The position numbers were made by a program, and so were the translations under genes. A DNA stretch of 64,000 bases from CAMPJM01 sp964440915 (GTDB lineage: Bacteria; Bacteroidota; Bacteroidia; Cytophagales; Cyclobacteriaceae). Shown piece by piece: positions 33,797 to 42,896 of the stretch (its first letter is position 1; each line of letters starts with the position of its first letter). Location: positions 1 to 64,000 of the forward strand of contig CAYTTV010000013.1 of the NCBI GenBank assembly GCA_964440915.1, read 5' to 3'. The notes beneath the pieces are model-generated. The model had not been told where the DNA came from. It made no database searches and saw only the letters and a list, made by a program, of their open reading frames with translations.

Positions 33797-34465
33797 ATGA
33801 ATTACAGGCTAGTAAAAGATATCATTGATATAGCAGAAGCATTTGAAAAAGAGAATGCTCAGCGAAACCAATACACAAATGACATTAACGGGTTTAAGAA
33901 ATGGATGTTAGAGCGTCATTCTAAAGACTGTCCCATTGATGAGCCTCAATGGGAAGGAAAAGAAAAAGGAAGAAGTGCGGAAAGTGTGATCAGTACTTTT
34001 ATAGTTCACATGAACCGATATGCCAAAAATTATGCTAAATCTGCCATTCATGGTTCTGACTTTTCCACACAAGAAGATTTCATTTATCTTATTAACCTGA
34101 AAGCTTTTGGAGAAATGACCAAGATGGCGCTGATCCGGAAAAACATCCATGACAAGCCCGCTGGAATACAGATTATCAATCGCCTTATCAGACAGGGATG
34201 GGTCGAGCAGCGATATTCGATCACAGACAGGCGCAGCAGGGTTATCAGCATTTCTCCTTCCGGAATGAAGGCACTTAAAAACCAAATGGCTAAAATAAGG
34301 AAAGCTACTACTATCGTAACAGGTGACCTGACCTATACCGAAAAGATGCAATTGATTTATTTATTAGATAAGCTAAATGATTTTCATTATCCGCTATACA
34401 AGCAAAACCTTGATGGAGGAAAGCTACTAGAAGAAGCCTCTAGAATGCAAAAATTTGATAAATAA
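33797..34465 (+). CDS. MarR family transcriptional regulator
   Basis: A 222-residue regulator if started at the ATG at 33797 (MNYRLVKDIIDIAEAFE); a GTG at 33734 would add 21 residues of unlikely sequence. Residues about 80-205 hold the MarR winged helix (EDFIYLINLKAFGEMTKMAL, then IINRLIRQGWVEQRYSITDR and SRVISISPSGMKAL with the DRR wing). It is larger than usual because of an N-terminal extension with a Lys/Glu-rich loop. Divergent from the TonB receptor, it is the natural candidate to control that gene. The inducer is unknown. Confidence 0.87.
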   Translation: MNYRLVKDIIDIAEAFEKENAQRNQYTNDINGFKKWMLERHSKDCPIDEPQWEGKEKGRSAESVISTFIVHMNRYAKNYAKSAIHGSDFSTQEDFIYLINLKAFGEMTKMALIRKNIHDKPAGIQIINRLIRQGWVEQRYSITDRRSRVISISPSGMKALKNQMAKIRKATTIVTGDLTYTEKMQLIYLLDKLNDFHYPLYKQNLDGGKLLEEASRMQKFDK

Positions 34466-34544
34466 ACCTTTAAGTTAACAATTGGCTGTCTTGCTGTAGC
34501 GAGTCCATCACTGTGAAAATCACAAATTATAGTGGACAATGAGA

Positions 34545-34718
34545 TCATCCCCACCAGCAATAAAACACAAAAAACATAAGGGTAAGGCTGCCGTATATTT
34601 TCAACACCTTTAGCCGATTGGCAAAATCTGACCACCAAAGCACCATCCATGGCTTATATAGCCCTACTAGGGTAGTAAAAGCAGTAAATGCACTAAGCAA
34701 CAACCATACATTAGCCAT
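34545..34718 (-). CDS. Small conserved-looking membrane protein (57 residues)
   Basis: Short ORF from the ATG at 34718 to a TGA at 34545-34547. It begins MANVWLLLSAFTAFTTLVGL, continues YKPWMVLWWSDFANRLKVLK, and ends with a second hydrophobic span (IYGSLTLMFFVFYCWWG). The pattern of a helix, a Lys-Pro-Trp...Leu-Trp-Trp amphipathic link, a basic Arg/Lys stretch and a second helix resembles small hypothetical proteins I recall from Bacteroidota, although I cannot name a family. It lies directly after the convergent MarR gene and before the infB terminator. The first helix and Trp-rich link make random origin unlikely. Confidence 0.6.
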   Translation of the reverse strand: MANVWLLLSAFTAFTTLVGLYKPWMVLWWSDFANRLKVLKIYGSLTLMFFVFYCWWG

Positions 34719-34741
34719 AGAGCAAACGCACTAGTATTCAA

Positions 34742-34772
34742 CAAAAAAAGCCGGCGCTTGCAAGCCGGCTTT
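34742..34772 (-). terminator. Terminator of the rimP-nusA-infB operon
   Basis: On the minus strand AAAGCCGGC (34772-34764) pairs with GCCGGCTTT (34755-34747) around an eight-base loop, and the transcript continues as a run of seven T. Twenty-two bases after the infB stop. Confidence 0.95.
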
Positions 34773-34793
34773 CCATAAATGTTTAATAGGCAA

Positions 34794-37760
34794 TTATAAC
34801 TTTCTCTTTACTTCTTTTTCAGTAAAGCCTTCTATATTATCTCCGACTTTGATATCATTGAAACCTTTGATGCTTATACCGCACTCATACCCTGACTTCA
34901 CTTCCGTAACATCATCTTTAAACCGCTTAAGTTGATCGATTTCCCCTGTGTGGACAACGATACCGTCACGGATCAGCCTAACTTGATTGTTCCGTTTGAT
35001 AAAACCTTCGGTCACGTAGCAACCCGCTACAGTACCTATTTTAGAAATTTTAAAGACTTCTCTCACTTCCACATTTCCGGTGATCACTTCCTCTACTTTA
35101 GGCGCAAGCATACCTTCCATGGCATCTCTTACCTCATCTATCGCATCATAAATGATAGAATATAAGCGGATTTCAATTTCTTCCTGCTCGGCTATTCTTC
35201 TGGCACCGGTCGACGGTCTTACTTGGAAACCTACGATAATCGCGTCAGAAGCCGAAGCCAACAACACATCCGATTCGGAGATCTGGCCTACAGCCTTGTG
35301 AATAATGTTGACCTGTATTTCATTGGTAGAAAGGTTGAGTAAAGAATCGGCAAGTGCCTCGATAGAGCCATCCACGTCTCCTTTCACAATCACGTTCAAC
35401 TCCTTGAAAGTACCGATTGCCAAACGACGGCCGATTTCATCAAGGGTAATGTGTTTCTTAGTCCTGACTTTCTGCTCACGTTGAATCTGCTCACGCTTGG
35501 TGGCAATTTCCCGCGCTTCACGTTCAGTCTCCATGCCGTTAAACTTATCGCCGGCTTGCGGCGCACCATCAAGCCCCAGTATCGCTACGGGTGTAGATGG
35601 TCCTGCCTCTTGCAGCCTTTGACCTAAATGGTCGTACATGGCCTTTACTTTACCATAATGGGATCCTGCCAGCATGACGTCACCGATTCTTAATGTACCC
35701 GCTTGTACGAGAACAGTCGTCACATAACCACGACCCTTGTCGAGCGTAGCTTCTATTACAGTTCCAGTAGATAATTTATTAGGGTTCGCCTTCAACTCAA
35801 GCAATTCCGATTCTAGGAGAACCTTTTCCAGCAGTTCGTTTATGCCTTGCCCAGTTTTAGCAGAAATCTCCTGACATTGGTATTTTCCACCCCAATCCTC
35901 TACAAGGATATTGATATTGGCTAATTCCTCGCGAATTTTCTCGGGATTAGCGGTTGGTTTATCTACTTTGTTGATTGCTATCACTATAGGCACATTGGCC
36001 ACCTGCGCATGATTGATCGCCTCTTTTGTCTGCGGCATCACGTTGTCGTCAGCAGCCACCACAATAATGACCACGTCAGTTACCTGGGCACCACGTGCAC
36101 GCATGGCTGTAAAGGCCTCGTGACCGGGTGTATCTAGAAATGCTACTCGCTTGCCTCCTTCTGTTGTCACGTCATACGCTCCGATGTGCTGGGTTATACC
36201 CCCTGCCTCTCCAGAGGTAACTTTGGATCGTCTAATATAATCCAATAAAGAAGTCTTTCCGTGGTCAACGTGCCCCATGATCGTGACGATAGGTGCTCTT
36301 TCGACCAAATCATCCGGAGCATCAGTTTCTTCCTCAACCTCAAGCTCATCTTCAGAGCTCGCAAACTCTACGTTATAGCCAAATTCATCCGCAATCACGG
36401 TGATTGATTCTGCATCAAGTCTTTGGTTGATCGATACGAACATACCCAAGCTCATACAAGTAGAGATCACTTCATTCACAGATACGTCCATAAGCGACGC
36501 CAAATCATTAGCAGAAACGAACTCTGTCACTTTTAGCGTTTTTGACTCTGCTTGCTCTTGCAGCATTCTCTCTTCGTTTGCTTCGGCTAGTGCGGAGCGC
36601 TTCTCCCTTCTATACCTGGAGCGACTCAAGTTGCCGCCACCTCTTCTGTTGCCACTCAGCTTGGCTAAGGTCGCCTTGATTTTATCTTGGATTTCCTTAT
36701 CGGTAAGCTCTTCTTTTTCTGTTTTGCGTTTGACCCCAGGTCTAGGCTTAAATTTCCCTGCGCTTGCTGTAGCATCCGCAGTGCCTACTTTTCCTACTAC
36801 CTTTGGCTTGTTCTTATCATCTTCAGCCACCATCCTCTTTCGGGGTCGCTTTTTCTTCTTCTTATCACGTTCATCATCAGATGACGCCACTGGTTTTACT
36901 TTTTTCTTCTTCTCTTTAGGAAGTTCTATTTTTCCTAATACGGTTAGGCCTTTTAGTGTGTCGGCTTTGGCTTCTATGGTAGCGTTCTCTTCAACGACTT
37001 CCTCTGCTTTTTCCGCTACTGGGGCATCTTCTGTTACTTGTTCTTTTGGGGTCACTTCTTTGGCTTCAGTAGCTGTAGGGGCCTCTTCTTTGATTTTGGG
37101 TGCCTCTTCCTGAACAGTTTCTTTAGGCTTCTCGGCCTGTGTAGGCTGTGCAGGAGTTTGTTCCTCAACCTTTGGGGTTTCGACTTCTTGTTTTATTTCT
37201 TCTTTAGGCGTCGGCTCGGCCTTTGGTTCTTCCTTTTCAATTGTTCTTTCTTCCTCGACCGGCTTAGGCTCCTCAGCGATAGGCGCTTTTGTCCTTTTCG
37301 CTTCTAAATCAATTTTGCCTACTACTTTTATTCCTTGTAGTTTATGCGCTCTTGTCAGGCTTTCTTCTTCCGGTTTGTCTTCTTCTATCTCCTTGGGCTT
37401 CTCAACAGCAGGCTTTTCTGGTTCTTTGGCAACTTCAGCTTCCTTCTTGGCAGGAGTGGATTTGATAAATACTTCATCCTCTTCTTCTTCTTTTGCTTTT
37501 GGTTCTGTATCCTCGTCAGAATCTATGACAAAATTTTCTCCATGCTTTTTACCTATAGTCAGGCCAGAAGCTTCTTCCTTGTCCAAAGCAGAAGATTCAA
37601 ATTCCTTGGCGAGCATTACATATTGCTCACGGGTAATCTTGGAATTTGGACTACTATCTACCTCAAAGCCCTTATTCGCCAGAAAATCCGTAATTGTATT
37701 GCTACCTACGTTCAACTTTCTCGCAACTTGGCTAAGCCTCATCATTTTTTCTTCTGCCAT
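34794..37760 (-). CDS. infB: Translation initiation factor IF-2
   Basis: GTPase that places fMet-tRNA on the 30S subunit. I start it at the ATG at 37760 (MAEEKMMRLSQVARKL), six bases inside a TTG-started frame; 988 residues. The IF2 N-terminal domain (about 5-55) is followed by a long, low-complexity Lys/Glu/Pro/Ala linker (about 75-370) typical of Bacteroidota. The G domain is near 490-660 (GHVDHGKTSLLDYI, DTPGHEAF, NKVDKP), and then domains II-IV follow. Last gene of the operon after nusA, with about 200 bases between. The mirror-image Ser/Phe-rich ORFs on the plus strand are shadows of the linker. Confidence 0.97.
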   Translation of the reverse strand: MAEEKMMRLSQVARKLNVGSNTITDFLANKGFEVDSSPNSKITREQYVMLAKEFESSALDKEEASGLTIGKKHGENFVIDSDEDTEPKAKEEEEDEVFIKSTPAKKEAEVAKEPEKPAVEKPKEIEEDKPEEESLTRAHKLQGIKVVGKIDLEAKRTKAPIAEEPKPVEEERTIEKEEPKAEPTPKEEIKQEVETPKVEEQTPAQPTQAEKPKETVQEEAPKIKEEAPTATEAKEVTPKEQVTEDAPVAEKAEEVVEENATIEAKADTLKGLTVLGKIELPKEKKKKVKPVASSDDERDKKKKKRPRKRMVAEDDKNKPKVVGKVGTADATASAGKFKPRPGVKRKTEKEELTDKEIQDKIKATLAKLSGNRRGGGNLSRSRYRREKRSALAEANEERMLQEQAESKTLKVTEFVSANDLASLMDVSVNEVISTCMSLGMFVSINQRLDAESITVIADEFGYNVEFASSEDELEVEEETDAPDDLVERAPIVTIMGHVDHGKTSLLDYIRRSKVTSGEAGGITQHIGAYDVTTEGGKRVAFLDTPGHEAFTAMRARGAQVTDVVIIVVAADDNVMPQTKEAINHAQVANVPIVIAINKVDKPTANPEKIREELANINILVEDWGGKYQCQEISAKTGQGINELLEKVLLESELLELKANPNKLSTGTVIEATLDKGRGYVTTVLVQAGTLRIGDVMLAGSHYGKVKAMYDHLGQRLQEAGPSTPVAILGLDGAPQAGDKFNGMETEREAREIATKREQIQREQKVRTKKHITLDEIGRRLAIGTFKELNVIVKGDVDGSIEALADSLLNLSTNEIQVNIIHKAVGQISESDVLLASASDAIIVGFQVRPSTGARRIAEQEEIEIRLYSIIYDAIDEVRDAMEGMLAPKVEEVITGNVEVREVFKISKIGTVAGCYVTEGFIKRNNQVRLIRDGIVVHTGEIDQLKRFKDDVTEVKSGYECGISIKGFNDIKVGDNIEGFTEKEVKRKL

Positions 37761-37960
37761 ACTCAAATATCCCCTTTTTTTCTTATTATTTAAAATTATG
37801 CATTATTAAATTATGCTTTGCCAAAGTTTATCTCCGGGTTTAAAATAAACTTTCTCTGCCCACCCTATCTCATCAAAGTCATAATCGTATCTTCTTTTTA
37901 TTAAAATCTATTTTAATCATTGCCGTCCGAAAAAAACGGACCTGTGTGTAATAAACCATA

Positions 37961-39202
37961 TTACTCAAACTCTTGGTTCAATACTCTCATCACATTATCA
38001 ATGGTTTCTTCTTCAAGATCGGTCCTTCTCAGCAATTCCTCCTTTGACAGTGTCAATACACTTTTAGCAGTATCCAAGCCTACCCGTCGTAGTTCATCGA
38101 TAATCCAGTCTTCGATCTCGTCGCTGAACTCCACTAACGCTACGTCCTCTTCCTCAAATTCCGAAAGCTCCCTAAACACATCGATTTCCAGCCCTACCAG
38201 CCGGCTTGCCAACTTAATGTTTTGACCACCCCGGCCTATGGCCAATGATACTTGGTCAGGCTTTAGGTATACTGATGCCCTTCCCTCCTCTTGGTCCAGT
38301 TTAATACTATTGATTTTTGCTGGGCTAAGGGCCCTTGTTATGTACAAATCCATGTTATCAGTATAGTTGATCACATCGATGTTCTCATTTTGTAACTCTC
38401 GAACGATACTGTGTATCCTAGACCCTTTCATTCCCACACAAGCTCCTACTGGATCGATCCGGTCGTCGTACGATTCTACGGCCACCTTCGCTCTTTCTCC
38501 TGGCTCTCTTACAACTCTTTTGATCGTAATCAACCCATCATATACTTCTGGCACCTCATTCTCAAACAGGCGCTCCATAAAAATAGGCGAAGTTCGAGAA
38601 AGGATAATGCGCGGATTTCCGTTGATCATTTCCACTCTATGAACGATAGCCCTCACGCTTTCTCCCTTTCTAAATCGGTCTTTTGGTATTTGTTCGGATT
38701 TGGGCAGGATCACTTCATTGCCCTCACCGTCTATCAACAACAACTCCCTTCCTAAAATCTGATATACTTCCGCTACAATTATCTCTCCTACAAGTTCTTT
38801 GTATTTTTGGAAAAGGATATCTTTTTCCAAGTCTTTGATCTTTTGAATAAGCGTTTGACGCGCCGTCATTACAGCCCTTCTGCCAAAATCGAGCAGCTTA
38901 ACCTCCTCGGCCACTTCTTCTCCTATTTCAAAGTCAGGCTCAATCTTCCTTGCTTCTGAAAGGCTTATCTTATCATGGTCCCAAATATCTTCTGAGTCGT
39001 CATCTACGATTTCTCGAAACCGCCATATTTCCAGGTCCCCCTTGTCTGCATTGATGATGATATCGAAATTGTCATCTGTTTCAAACCTTTTACGGATCAT
39101 GGTACGGAAAACATCCTCCAAAATCCGAATCATCGTGGGCCTGTCTATATTCTTATTTTTTGCAAACTCAGCAAACGTTTCGATTAATATTCCACTATCC
39201 AT
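37961..39202 (-). CDS. nusA: Transcription termination/antitermination factor NusA
   Basis: RNA polymerase-binding factor controlling pausing and termination. 413 residues: N-terminal domain (ILIETFAEFAKNKNID), S1 domain (about 130-200, GEIIVAEVYQ), and KH1/KH2 (about 205-345: VGACVGMKGSRIHSIVRELQ, SLAIGRGGQNIKLASRLVG). A short C-terminal helix-hairpin-helix-like end contains DTAKSVLTLSKEELLRRTDL. It lacks the tandem acidic repeats of E. coli NusA, which is normal in this phylum. Follows rimP by five bases. Confidence 0.97.
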   Translation of the reverse strand: MDSGILIETFAEFAKNKNIDRPTMIRILEDVFRTMIRKRFETDDNFDIIINADKGDLEIWRFREIVDDDSEDIWDHDKISLSEARKIEPDFEIGEEVAEEVKLLDFGRRAVMTARQTLIQKIKDLEKDILFQKYKELVGEIIVAEVYQILGRELLLIDGEGNEVILPKSEQIPKDRFRKGESVRAIVHRVEMINGNPRIILSRTSPIFMERLFENEVPEVYDGLITIKRVVREPGERAKVAVESYDDRIDPVGACVGMKGSRIHSIVRELQNENIDVINYTDNMDLYITRALSPAKINSIKLDQEEGRASVYLKPDQVSLAIGRGGQNIKLASRLVGLEIDVFRELSEFEEEDVALVEFSDEIEDWIIDELRRVGLDTAKSVLTLSKEELLRRTDLEEETIDNVMRVLNQEFE

Positions 39203-39207
39203 CGCAA

Positions 39208-39690
39208 TTATTTAAATGAGACTAATACATTCGTTTTCTTTATATTTTCATAAGGCACATGCGTGTCTTGCTCCTTCATCTTTTTGCTCCCTTTCTCTTT
39301 AATTTTTTCCCTGACCACTATATGCTCCTCTGCTACCTCTAGAAGCTCGCCTTTCATTTGCTCTTCGTTGAGCAAGGTGACTTTTACAGATCTTCCAATA
39401 TTCTTCTTGTACTGCCTAAGGCTCGACAATGGATGATCAAGGCCAGGAGAGGACACTTCAAGTATATATGCGTTGTCAATAGTATCTTCTTCCTCTAGTA
39501 CGTGGGCTACTTTTCGGCTTACCTCTGCGCATCGGTCAATAGAAATGCCTGTGTCCGCATCCAAAAGGATGAGCACCTTGCGGGTCGCTCGCTCGCCAGA
39601 CACCGCCACTTCGACGATGAACTCTTCTGGAGCCAACTGTGCTTCGACTAACCCCTCTATGTGCTGCTTTAAATCCACTATTGATAACAA
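39208..39690 (-). CDS. rimP: Ribosome maturation factor RimP
   Basis: Assists 30S subunit assembly. About 156-160 residues; motifs DADTGISIDRCAEVSRKVAH and LEVSSPGLDHPL are characteristic of RimP. The start codon is not ATG: TTG at 39690 or GTG at 39678 are possible. First gene of rimP-nusA-infB. Its leader carries a 13-bp GC-rich hairpin ending 19 bases before the TTG. Confidence 0.95.
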   Translation of the reverse strand: MLSIVDLKQHIEGLVEAQLAPEEFIVEVAVSGERATRKVLILLDADTGISIDRCAEVSRKVAHVLEEEDTIDNAYILEVSSPGLDHPLSSLRQYKKNIGRSVKVTLLNEEQMKGELLEVAEEHIVVREKIKEKGSKKMKEQDTHVPYENIKKTNVLVSFK

Positions 39691-39708
39691 TAACTTGATA
39701 ATTGTAAT

Positions 39709-39739
39709 GAAAAGAGGGGACTATGTGTCCCCTCTTTTC
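39709..39739 (-). promoter_or_regulatory. Leader hairpin in front of rimP-nusA-infB
   Basis: A perfect 13-bp inverted repeat (arm GAAAAGAGGGGAC) with a five-base loop, within the short leader between the rimP promoter and the rimP start. On the transcript the 3' arm ends in TCTTTTC but no long T-run follows. It may be an attenuator read by NusA or an RNA stabiliser. Confidence 0.65.
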
Positions 39740-39763
39740 AGAATTAATCCATATTTTCTGTTG

Positions 39764-39795
39764 CAAAAGTAAATTAAATTTAAATCTTATGCAAA
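39764..39795 (-). promoter_or_regulatory. Promoter of rimP-nusA-infB
   Basis: On the minus strand TTTG (39795-39792), 20 bases, then TACTTTTG (39771-39764): a full consensus match. Transcription should start near 39757. Confidence 0.8.
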
Positions 39796-39920
39796 TGAAG
39801 ATCATATATTTAGGGATATTCAAACCAAATAATTCCTTATAAAATATTGATGTGTAATGGCTTCTCTTTAATATTGGGAATCTTGTCTAAGATTTAATCG
39901 TACATTAATTGCCCATTTAC

Positions 39921-39928
39921 TATTTTTG
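39921..39928 (+). promoter_or_regulatory. -7 element placing the cysS start at or next to the ATG
   Basis: TATTTTTG matches TAnnTTTG and ends four bases before the cysS ATG. With the usual 4-7 base distance, transcription begins on or within a few bases of the start codon, giving a leaderless message. No matching -33 TTG is seen. Confidence 0.45.
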
Positions 39929-39932
39929 CCCA

Positions 39933-41423
39933 ATGCAACAAAAATTAAAGGTTTACAACACGCTGACAAAATCAAAGGAGGTTTTCCAACCTATCAACCC
40001 CCCTTTTGTCGGTATGTACGTATGTGGTCCCACTGTTTATAGTGATGTTCATCTTGGCAATGTGCGGACATTCATAAGCTTCGACATTGTCTTCCGCTAT
40101 TTGCAGCACCTAGGCTACTCGGTGCGATATGTCAGAAACATTACCGATGTAGGCCACTTGGAAAACGATGCAGACCAAGGCGAAGATAAAATTGCCAAGA
40201 AAGCAAAGCTCGAAAACCTGGAACCTATGGAAATAGCCCAACGGTATACCAACGGCTTTCATGACGTGATGGATTTGTTCAATGTCCTACCGCCTAGCAT
40301 TGAACCCACCGCCACCGGCCACATCCAAGAACAAATAGAAATGGTGAGCGATCTTATAGAAAAAGGACTGGCCTATGAGGTGAATGGTTCTGTTTATTTT
40401 GACGTGAACAAATACGACAAGGACCATAACTACGGCAAGCTTTCGGGAAGGGTTCTGGAAGAACTACTGGCCAGTGAGCGGGAACTCGAGGCCCAAGATG
40501 AGAAAAGGAACAAGGTAGATTTTGCTTTATGGAAGAAAGCTGCGCCAGAACATATCATGCGTTGGAACTCTCCTTGGGGAGCAGGTTTCCCAGGCTGGCA
40601 CTTGGAGTGCTCTGTTATGAGTACCAAATATTTGGGAGAGACATTTGACATTCACGGCGGTGGCATGGACCTGAAATTCCCCCATCACGAATGTGAAATT
40701 GCTCAATGTGTGGCAGCACATGGATCCGATCCTGCCAAATACTGGCTCCACACCAACATGTTGACGGTAAATGGGCAGAAAATGAGCAAATCCTTAGGAA
40801 ACTCCTTTCTCCCAGAACAGCTCGTTACAGGCGACCACCCTCTACTCGATCAGTCTTACAGCCCCATGACGGTCAAGTTCTTCATGTTGCAGTCCCATTA
40901 TTCCAGCACGCTCGATTTCTCAAACGATGCATTGCGGGCTGCACAAAAAGGCTACAGAAAGATCATTAATGGATTGAATACCATCAAAACACTTCAATAT
41001 ACCCCTCAGGAAGGGATTGAATTGGATGAAAAGGTCATTCAGCAAATTGATCAGCTTTGCGAAAACTGCTACAGGGCCATGAATGATGACTTCAATACTG
41101 CTCTGACCATAGGCCATCTGTTCAACTTGCTCAAAAGGATCAATTCAATTCATACAGGCAACCTCAGCACAGCGGCGCTGGGAGAAGAGACATTCGGCAA
41201 ACTGAAAAACACTTATATAGCCTTTGTAGAAGAAGTACTAGGGCTGAAAGAGGAAACGCCCGACAATGCCCCACAACTGATAGAGGTGCTATTGACAATA
41301 TACAAAAAGGCAAAGGAAGAGAAAGATTATGACACAGTCGATTTGATCAGAGCCGAACTAAAGTCAATTGGGGTTTTAGTAAAGGATATGAAGACTGGCA
41401 TCGAATGGGCTTATGAAGAATAG
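39933..41423 (+). CDS. cysS: Cysteinyl-tRNA synthetase
   Basis: Class I synthetase that charges tRNA-Cys. I start it at the ATG at 39933 (MQQKLKVYNTLT), giving 496 residues; a TTG 24 bases upstream is unlikely. The zinc-binding/HIGH region reads YVCGPTVYSDVHLGNVRTF, further zinc ligands lie in GWHLECSVMS and HHECE, and the KMSKS loop is MSKSLGN. The C-terminal DALR-type helical domain follows. Its charging activity is what a cysteine leader peptide such as the one at 14299 would sense. Convergent with ilvE. Confidence 0.97.
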   Translation: MQQKLKVYNTLTKSKEVFQPINPPFVGMYVCGPTVYSDVHLGNVRTFISFDIVFRYLQHLGYSVRYVRNITDVGHLENDADQGEDKIAKKAKLENLEPMEIAQRYTNGFHDVMDLFNVLPPSIEPTATGHIQEQIEMVSDLIEKGLAYEVNGSVYFDVNKYDKDHNYGKLSGRVLEELLASERELEAQDEKRNKVDFALWKKAAPEHIMRWNSPWGAGFPGWHLECSVMSTKYLGETFDIHGGGMDLKFPHHECEIAQCVAAHGSDPAKYWLHTNMLTVNGQKMSKSLGNSFLPEQLVTGDHPLLDQSYSPMTVKFFMLQSHYSSTLDFSNDALRAAQKGYRKIINGLNTIKTLQYTPQEGIELDEKVIQQIDQLCENCYRAMNDDFNTALTIGHLFNLLKRINSIHTGNLSTAALGEETFGKLKNTYIAFVEEVLGLKEETPDNAPQLIEVLLTIYKKAKEEKDYDTVDLIRAELKSIGVLVKDMKTGIEWAYEE

Positions 41424-41608
41424 AGATCTTTTGCAGGTTTCAAGCATTAGGAATTCAGGTCATTGCATGAGTGTATTCACTAAGGCAGAGGTCCTGATTT
41501 AAAGAAGACTCCTAAACTTCCGAACGTTGCGAAATTCTAGCAGCAACCTATTTTAATCGTCATTGGGTAAGGAAGCTTATTATAGAGCTGAATTGCCCTA
41601 GATTAAGT

Positions 41609-41663
41609 ACTTACACCCGCTAAAAAAACGTAATCCACCTTAGATGGGTGGATTACAAAATAT
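41609..41663 (+). repeat. 55-base direct repeat, left copy, at assembly gap
   Basis: Identical to 41764-41818 over all 55 bases, ending exactly at the first N. Such an exact match at both contig ends suggests that the contigs overlap and the sequence occurs once in the genome. Confidence 0.9.
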
Positions 41664-41763
41664 NNNNNNNNNNNNNNNNNNNNNNNNNNNNNNNNNNNNN
41701 NNNNNNNNNNNNNNNNNNNNNNNNNNNNNNNNNNNNNNNNNNNNNNNNNNNNNNNNNNNNNNN
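41664..41763. other. Assembly gap (100 N), probably artificial
   Basis: One hundred N between two exact copies of a 55-base sequence. Probably no sequence is missing. Confidence 0.9.
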
Positions 41764-41774
41764 ACTTACACCCG

Positions 41775-41811
41775 CTAAAAAAACGTAATCCACCTTAGAT
41801 GGGTGGATTAC
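41775..41811 (-). terminator. Terminator of ilvE (and possibly cysS)
   Basis: GTAATCCACC (41785-41794) pairs with GGTGGATTAC (41802-41811). On the minus strand the stem is followed by GTTTTTTTAGC. It lies in the right copy of the 55-base duplicate; the left copy holds the same hairpin. Confidence 0.9.
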
Positions 41812-41831
41812 AAAATATCAGAATGATTGGA

Positions 41832-42896
41832 TTATACTTTGGTTACCCATCCGAAATTATTGGGGATCGCCTCCGTCTTAATATCTTCTAAAGTTTTCAG
41901 AACCTTGTTGGAGAAAGTCCTTCCTTCCACGGGAGGCAAGGTGTAGTCTTTGCCTTCATGGCCAATAACTGCAATATGGGCGATGGTAGCAGCAGTACCT
42001 GTACCAAATGCTTCTTTTAAAGTCCCTTGTTGAATCGCCTCCACCACTTCTGTCACCGCCACTTTTCGCTCCTCAACTTTAACACCCCAATTTTTGGCCA
42101 AGGTCAACACGCTATCTCTTGTGATACCGTTGAGGATTGTCTCTCCAGCAGGGGCAGTGATCAATGTATCGTTGATAATGAACATCACATTCATGGTGCC
42201 GGACTCCTCAATATACTGGTGAGTAAGGCCGTCAGTCCATATCAGTTGTTGGTATCCTCCTGCTGATGCTTTCTTGGCTGGATATAAGGAAGCTGCATAA
42301 TTGCCCGCAGCTTTGGCATAACCAATCCCTCCAGGAAATGCCCTGCTGTAATGTGTCTCAATCTTCACCTTCACAGGTTCGGCATAATAAGCACCAACGG
42401 GACAGCAGAAGATGATAAATTTATAAGTATCGGATGGCCTGATTCCTATATATTCGTCAGTGGCAAATATATAAGGTCGCACATACAAAGCGGTATTCGG
42501 TTTGTTGGGTATCCACTGCTCGTCTAGCTTAACAAGTGCTTTCAAGCCACCCATAAACACCTCTTCTGGGATTTGAGGAATGCACAAGCGATCGGCTGAA
42601 AGATTTATTCTCTTAAAATTAGCATCCGCACGGAACAGCACAGGTGCTCCATGAATATTCCTATAGGCCTTCATGCCTTCAAAAACGGACTGACCATAAT
42701 GAAGGGCCGAGTTGGCCGGGCTCAAGCTCAGGTTTTCATAGGGGGTTATTTGAAAGTTCCCCCATTTGCCTTCTTGATAATCTGCCACAAACATGTGGTC
42801 GGCATATACTTTGCCAAACTGAATATTGTCGAAATCTACCTTACCAAGTTTTGATTGCTCGATTTTGCGAATTTTAATATCTATTGTATTGGCCAT
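41832..42896 (-). CDS. ilvE: Branched-chain amino acid aminotransferase
   Basis: PLP enzyme that makes or degrades Leu, Ile and Val by transamination with glutamate. The ATG at 42896 (MANTIDIKIRKIEQ) is preferred to one 21 bases upstream; 354 residues. The PLP lysine lies in GYAKAAGNYAAS, and the fold-type IV marks HYGQSVFEGMKAYR, YVRPYIFATDEYIG and EAFGTGTAATIAHI are clear. It is the longer class (about 350 residues) related to eukaryotic BCAT. Single gene with its own terminator. Confidence 0.96.
   Translation of the reverse strand: MANTIDIKIRKIEQSKLGKVDFDNIQFGKVYADHMFVADYQEGKWGNFQITPYENLSLSPANSALHYGQSVFEGMKAYRNIHGAPVLFRADANFKRINLSADRLCIPQIPEEVFMGGLKALVKLDEQWIPNKPNTALYVRPYIFATDEYIGIRPSDTYKFIIFCCPVGAYYAEPVKVKIETHYSRAFPGGIGYAKAAGNYAASLYPAKKASAGGYQQLIWTDGLTHQYIEESGTMNVMFIINDTLITAPAGETILNGITRDSVLTLAKNWGVKVEERKVAVTEVVEAIQQGTLKEAFGTGTAATIAHIAVIGHEGKDYTLPPVEGRTFSNKVLKTLEDIKTEAIPNNFGWVTKV

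Noticed and set aside
36400..37809. Long plus-strand ORFs rich in Ser/Phe/Leu
   Set aside because: Antisense to the Lys/Glu-rich linker of IF-2; such shadows follow from its codon bias.
37961..39202. NusA truncated relative to E. coli
   Set aside because: About 410 residues without the acidic repeats is the normal form in this phylum.
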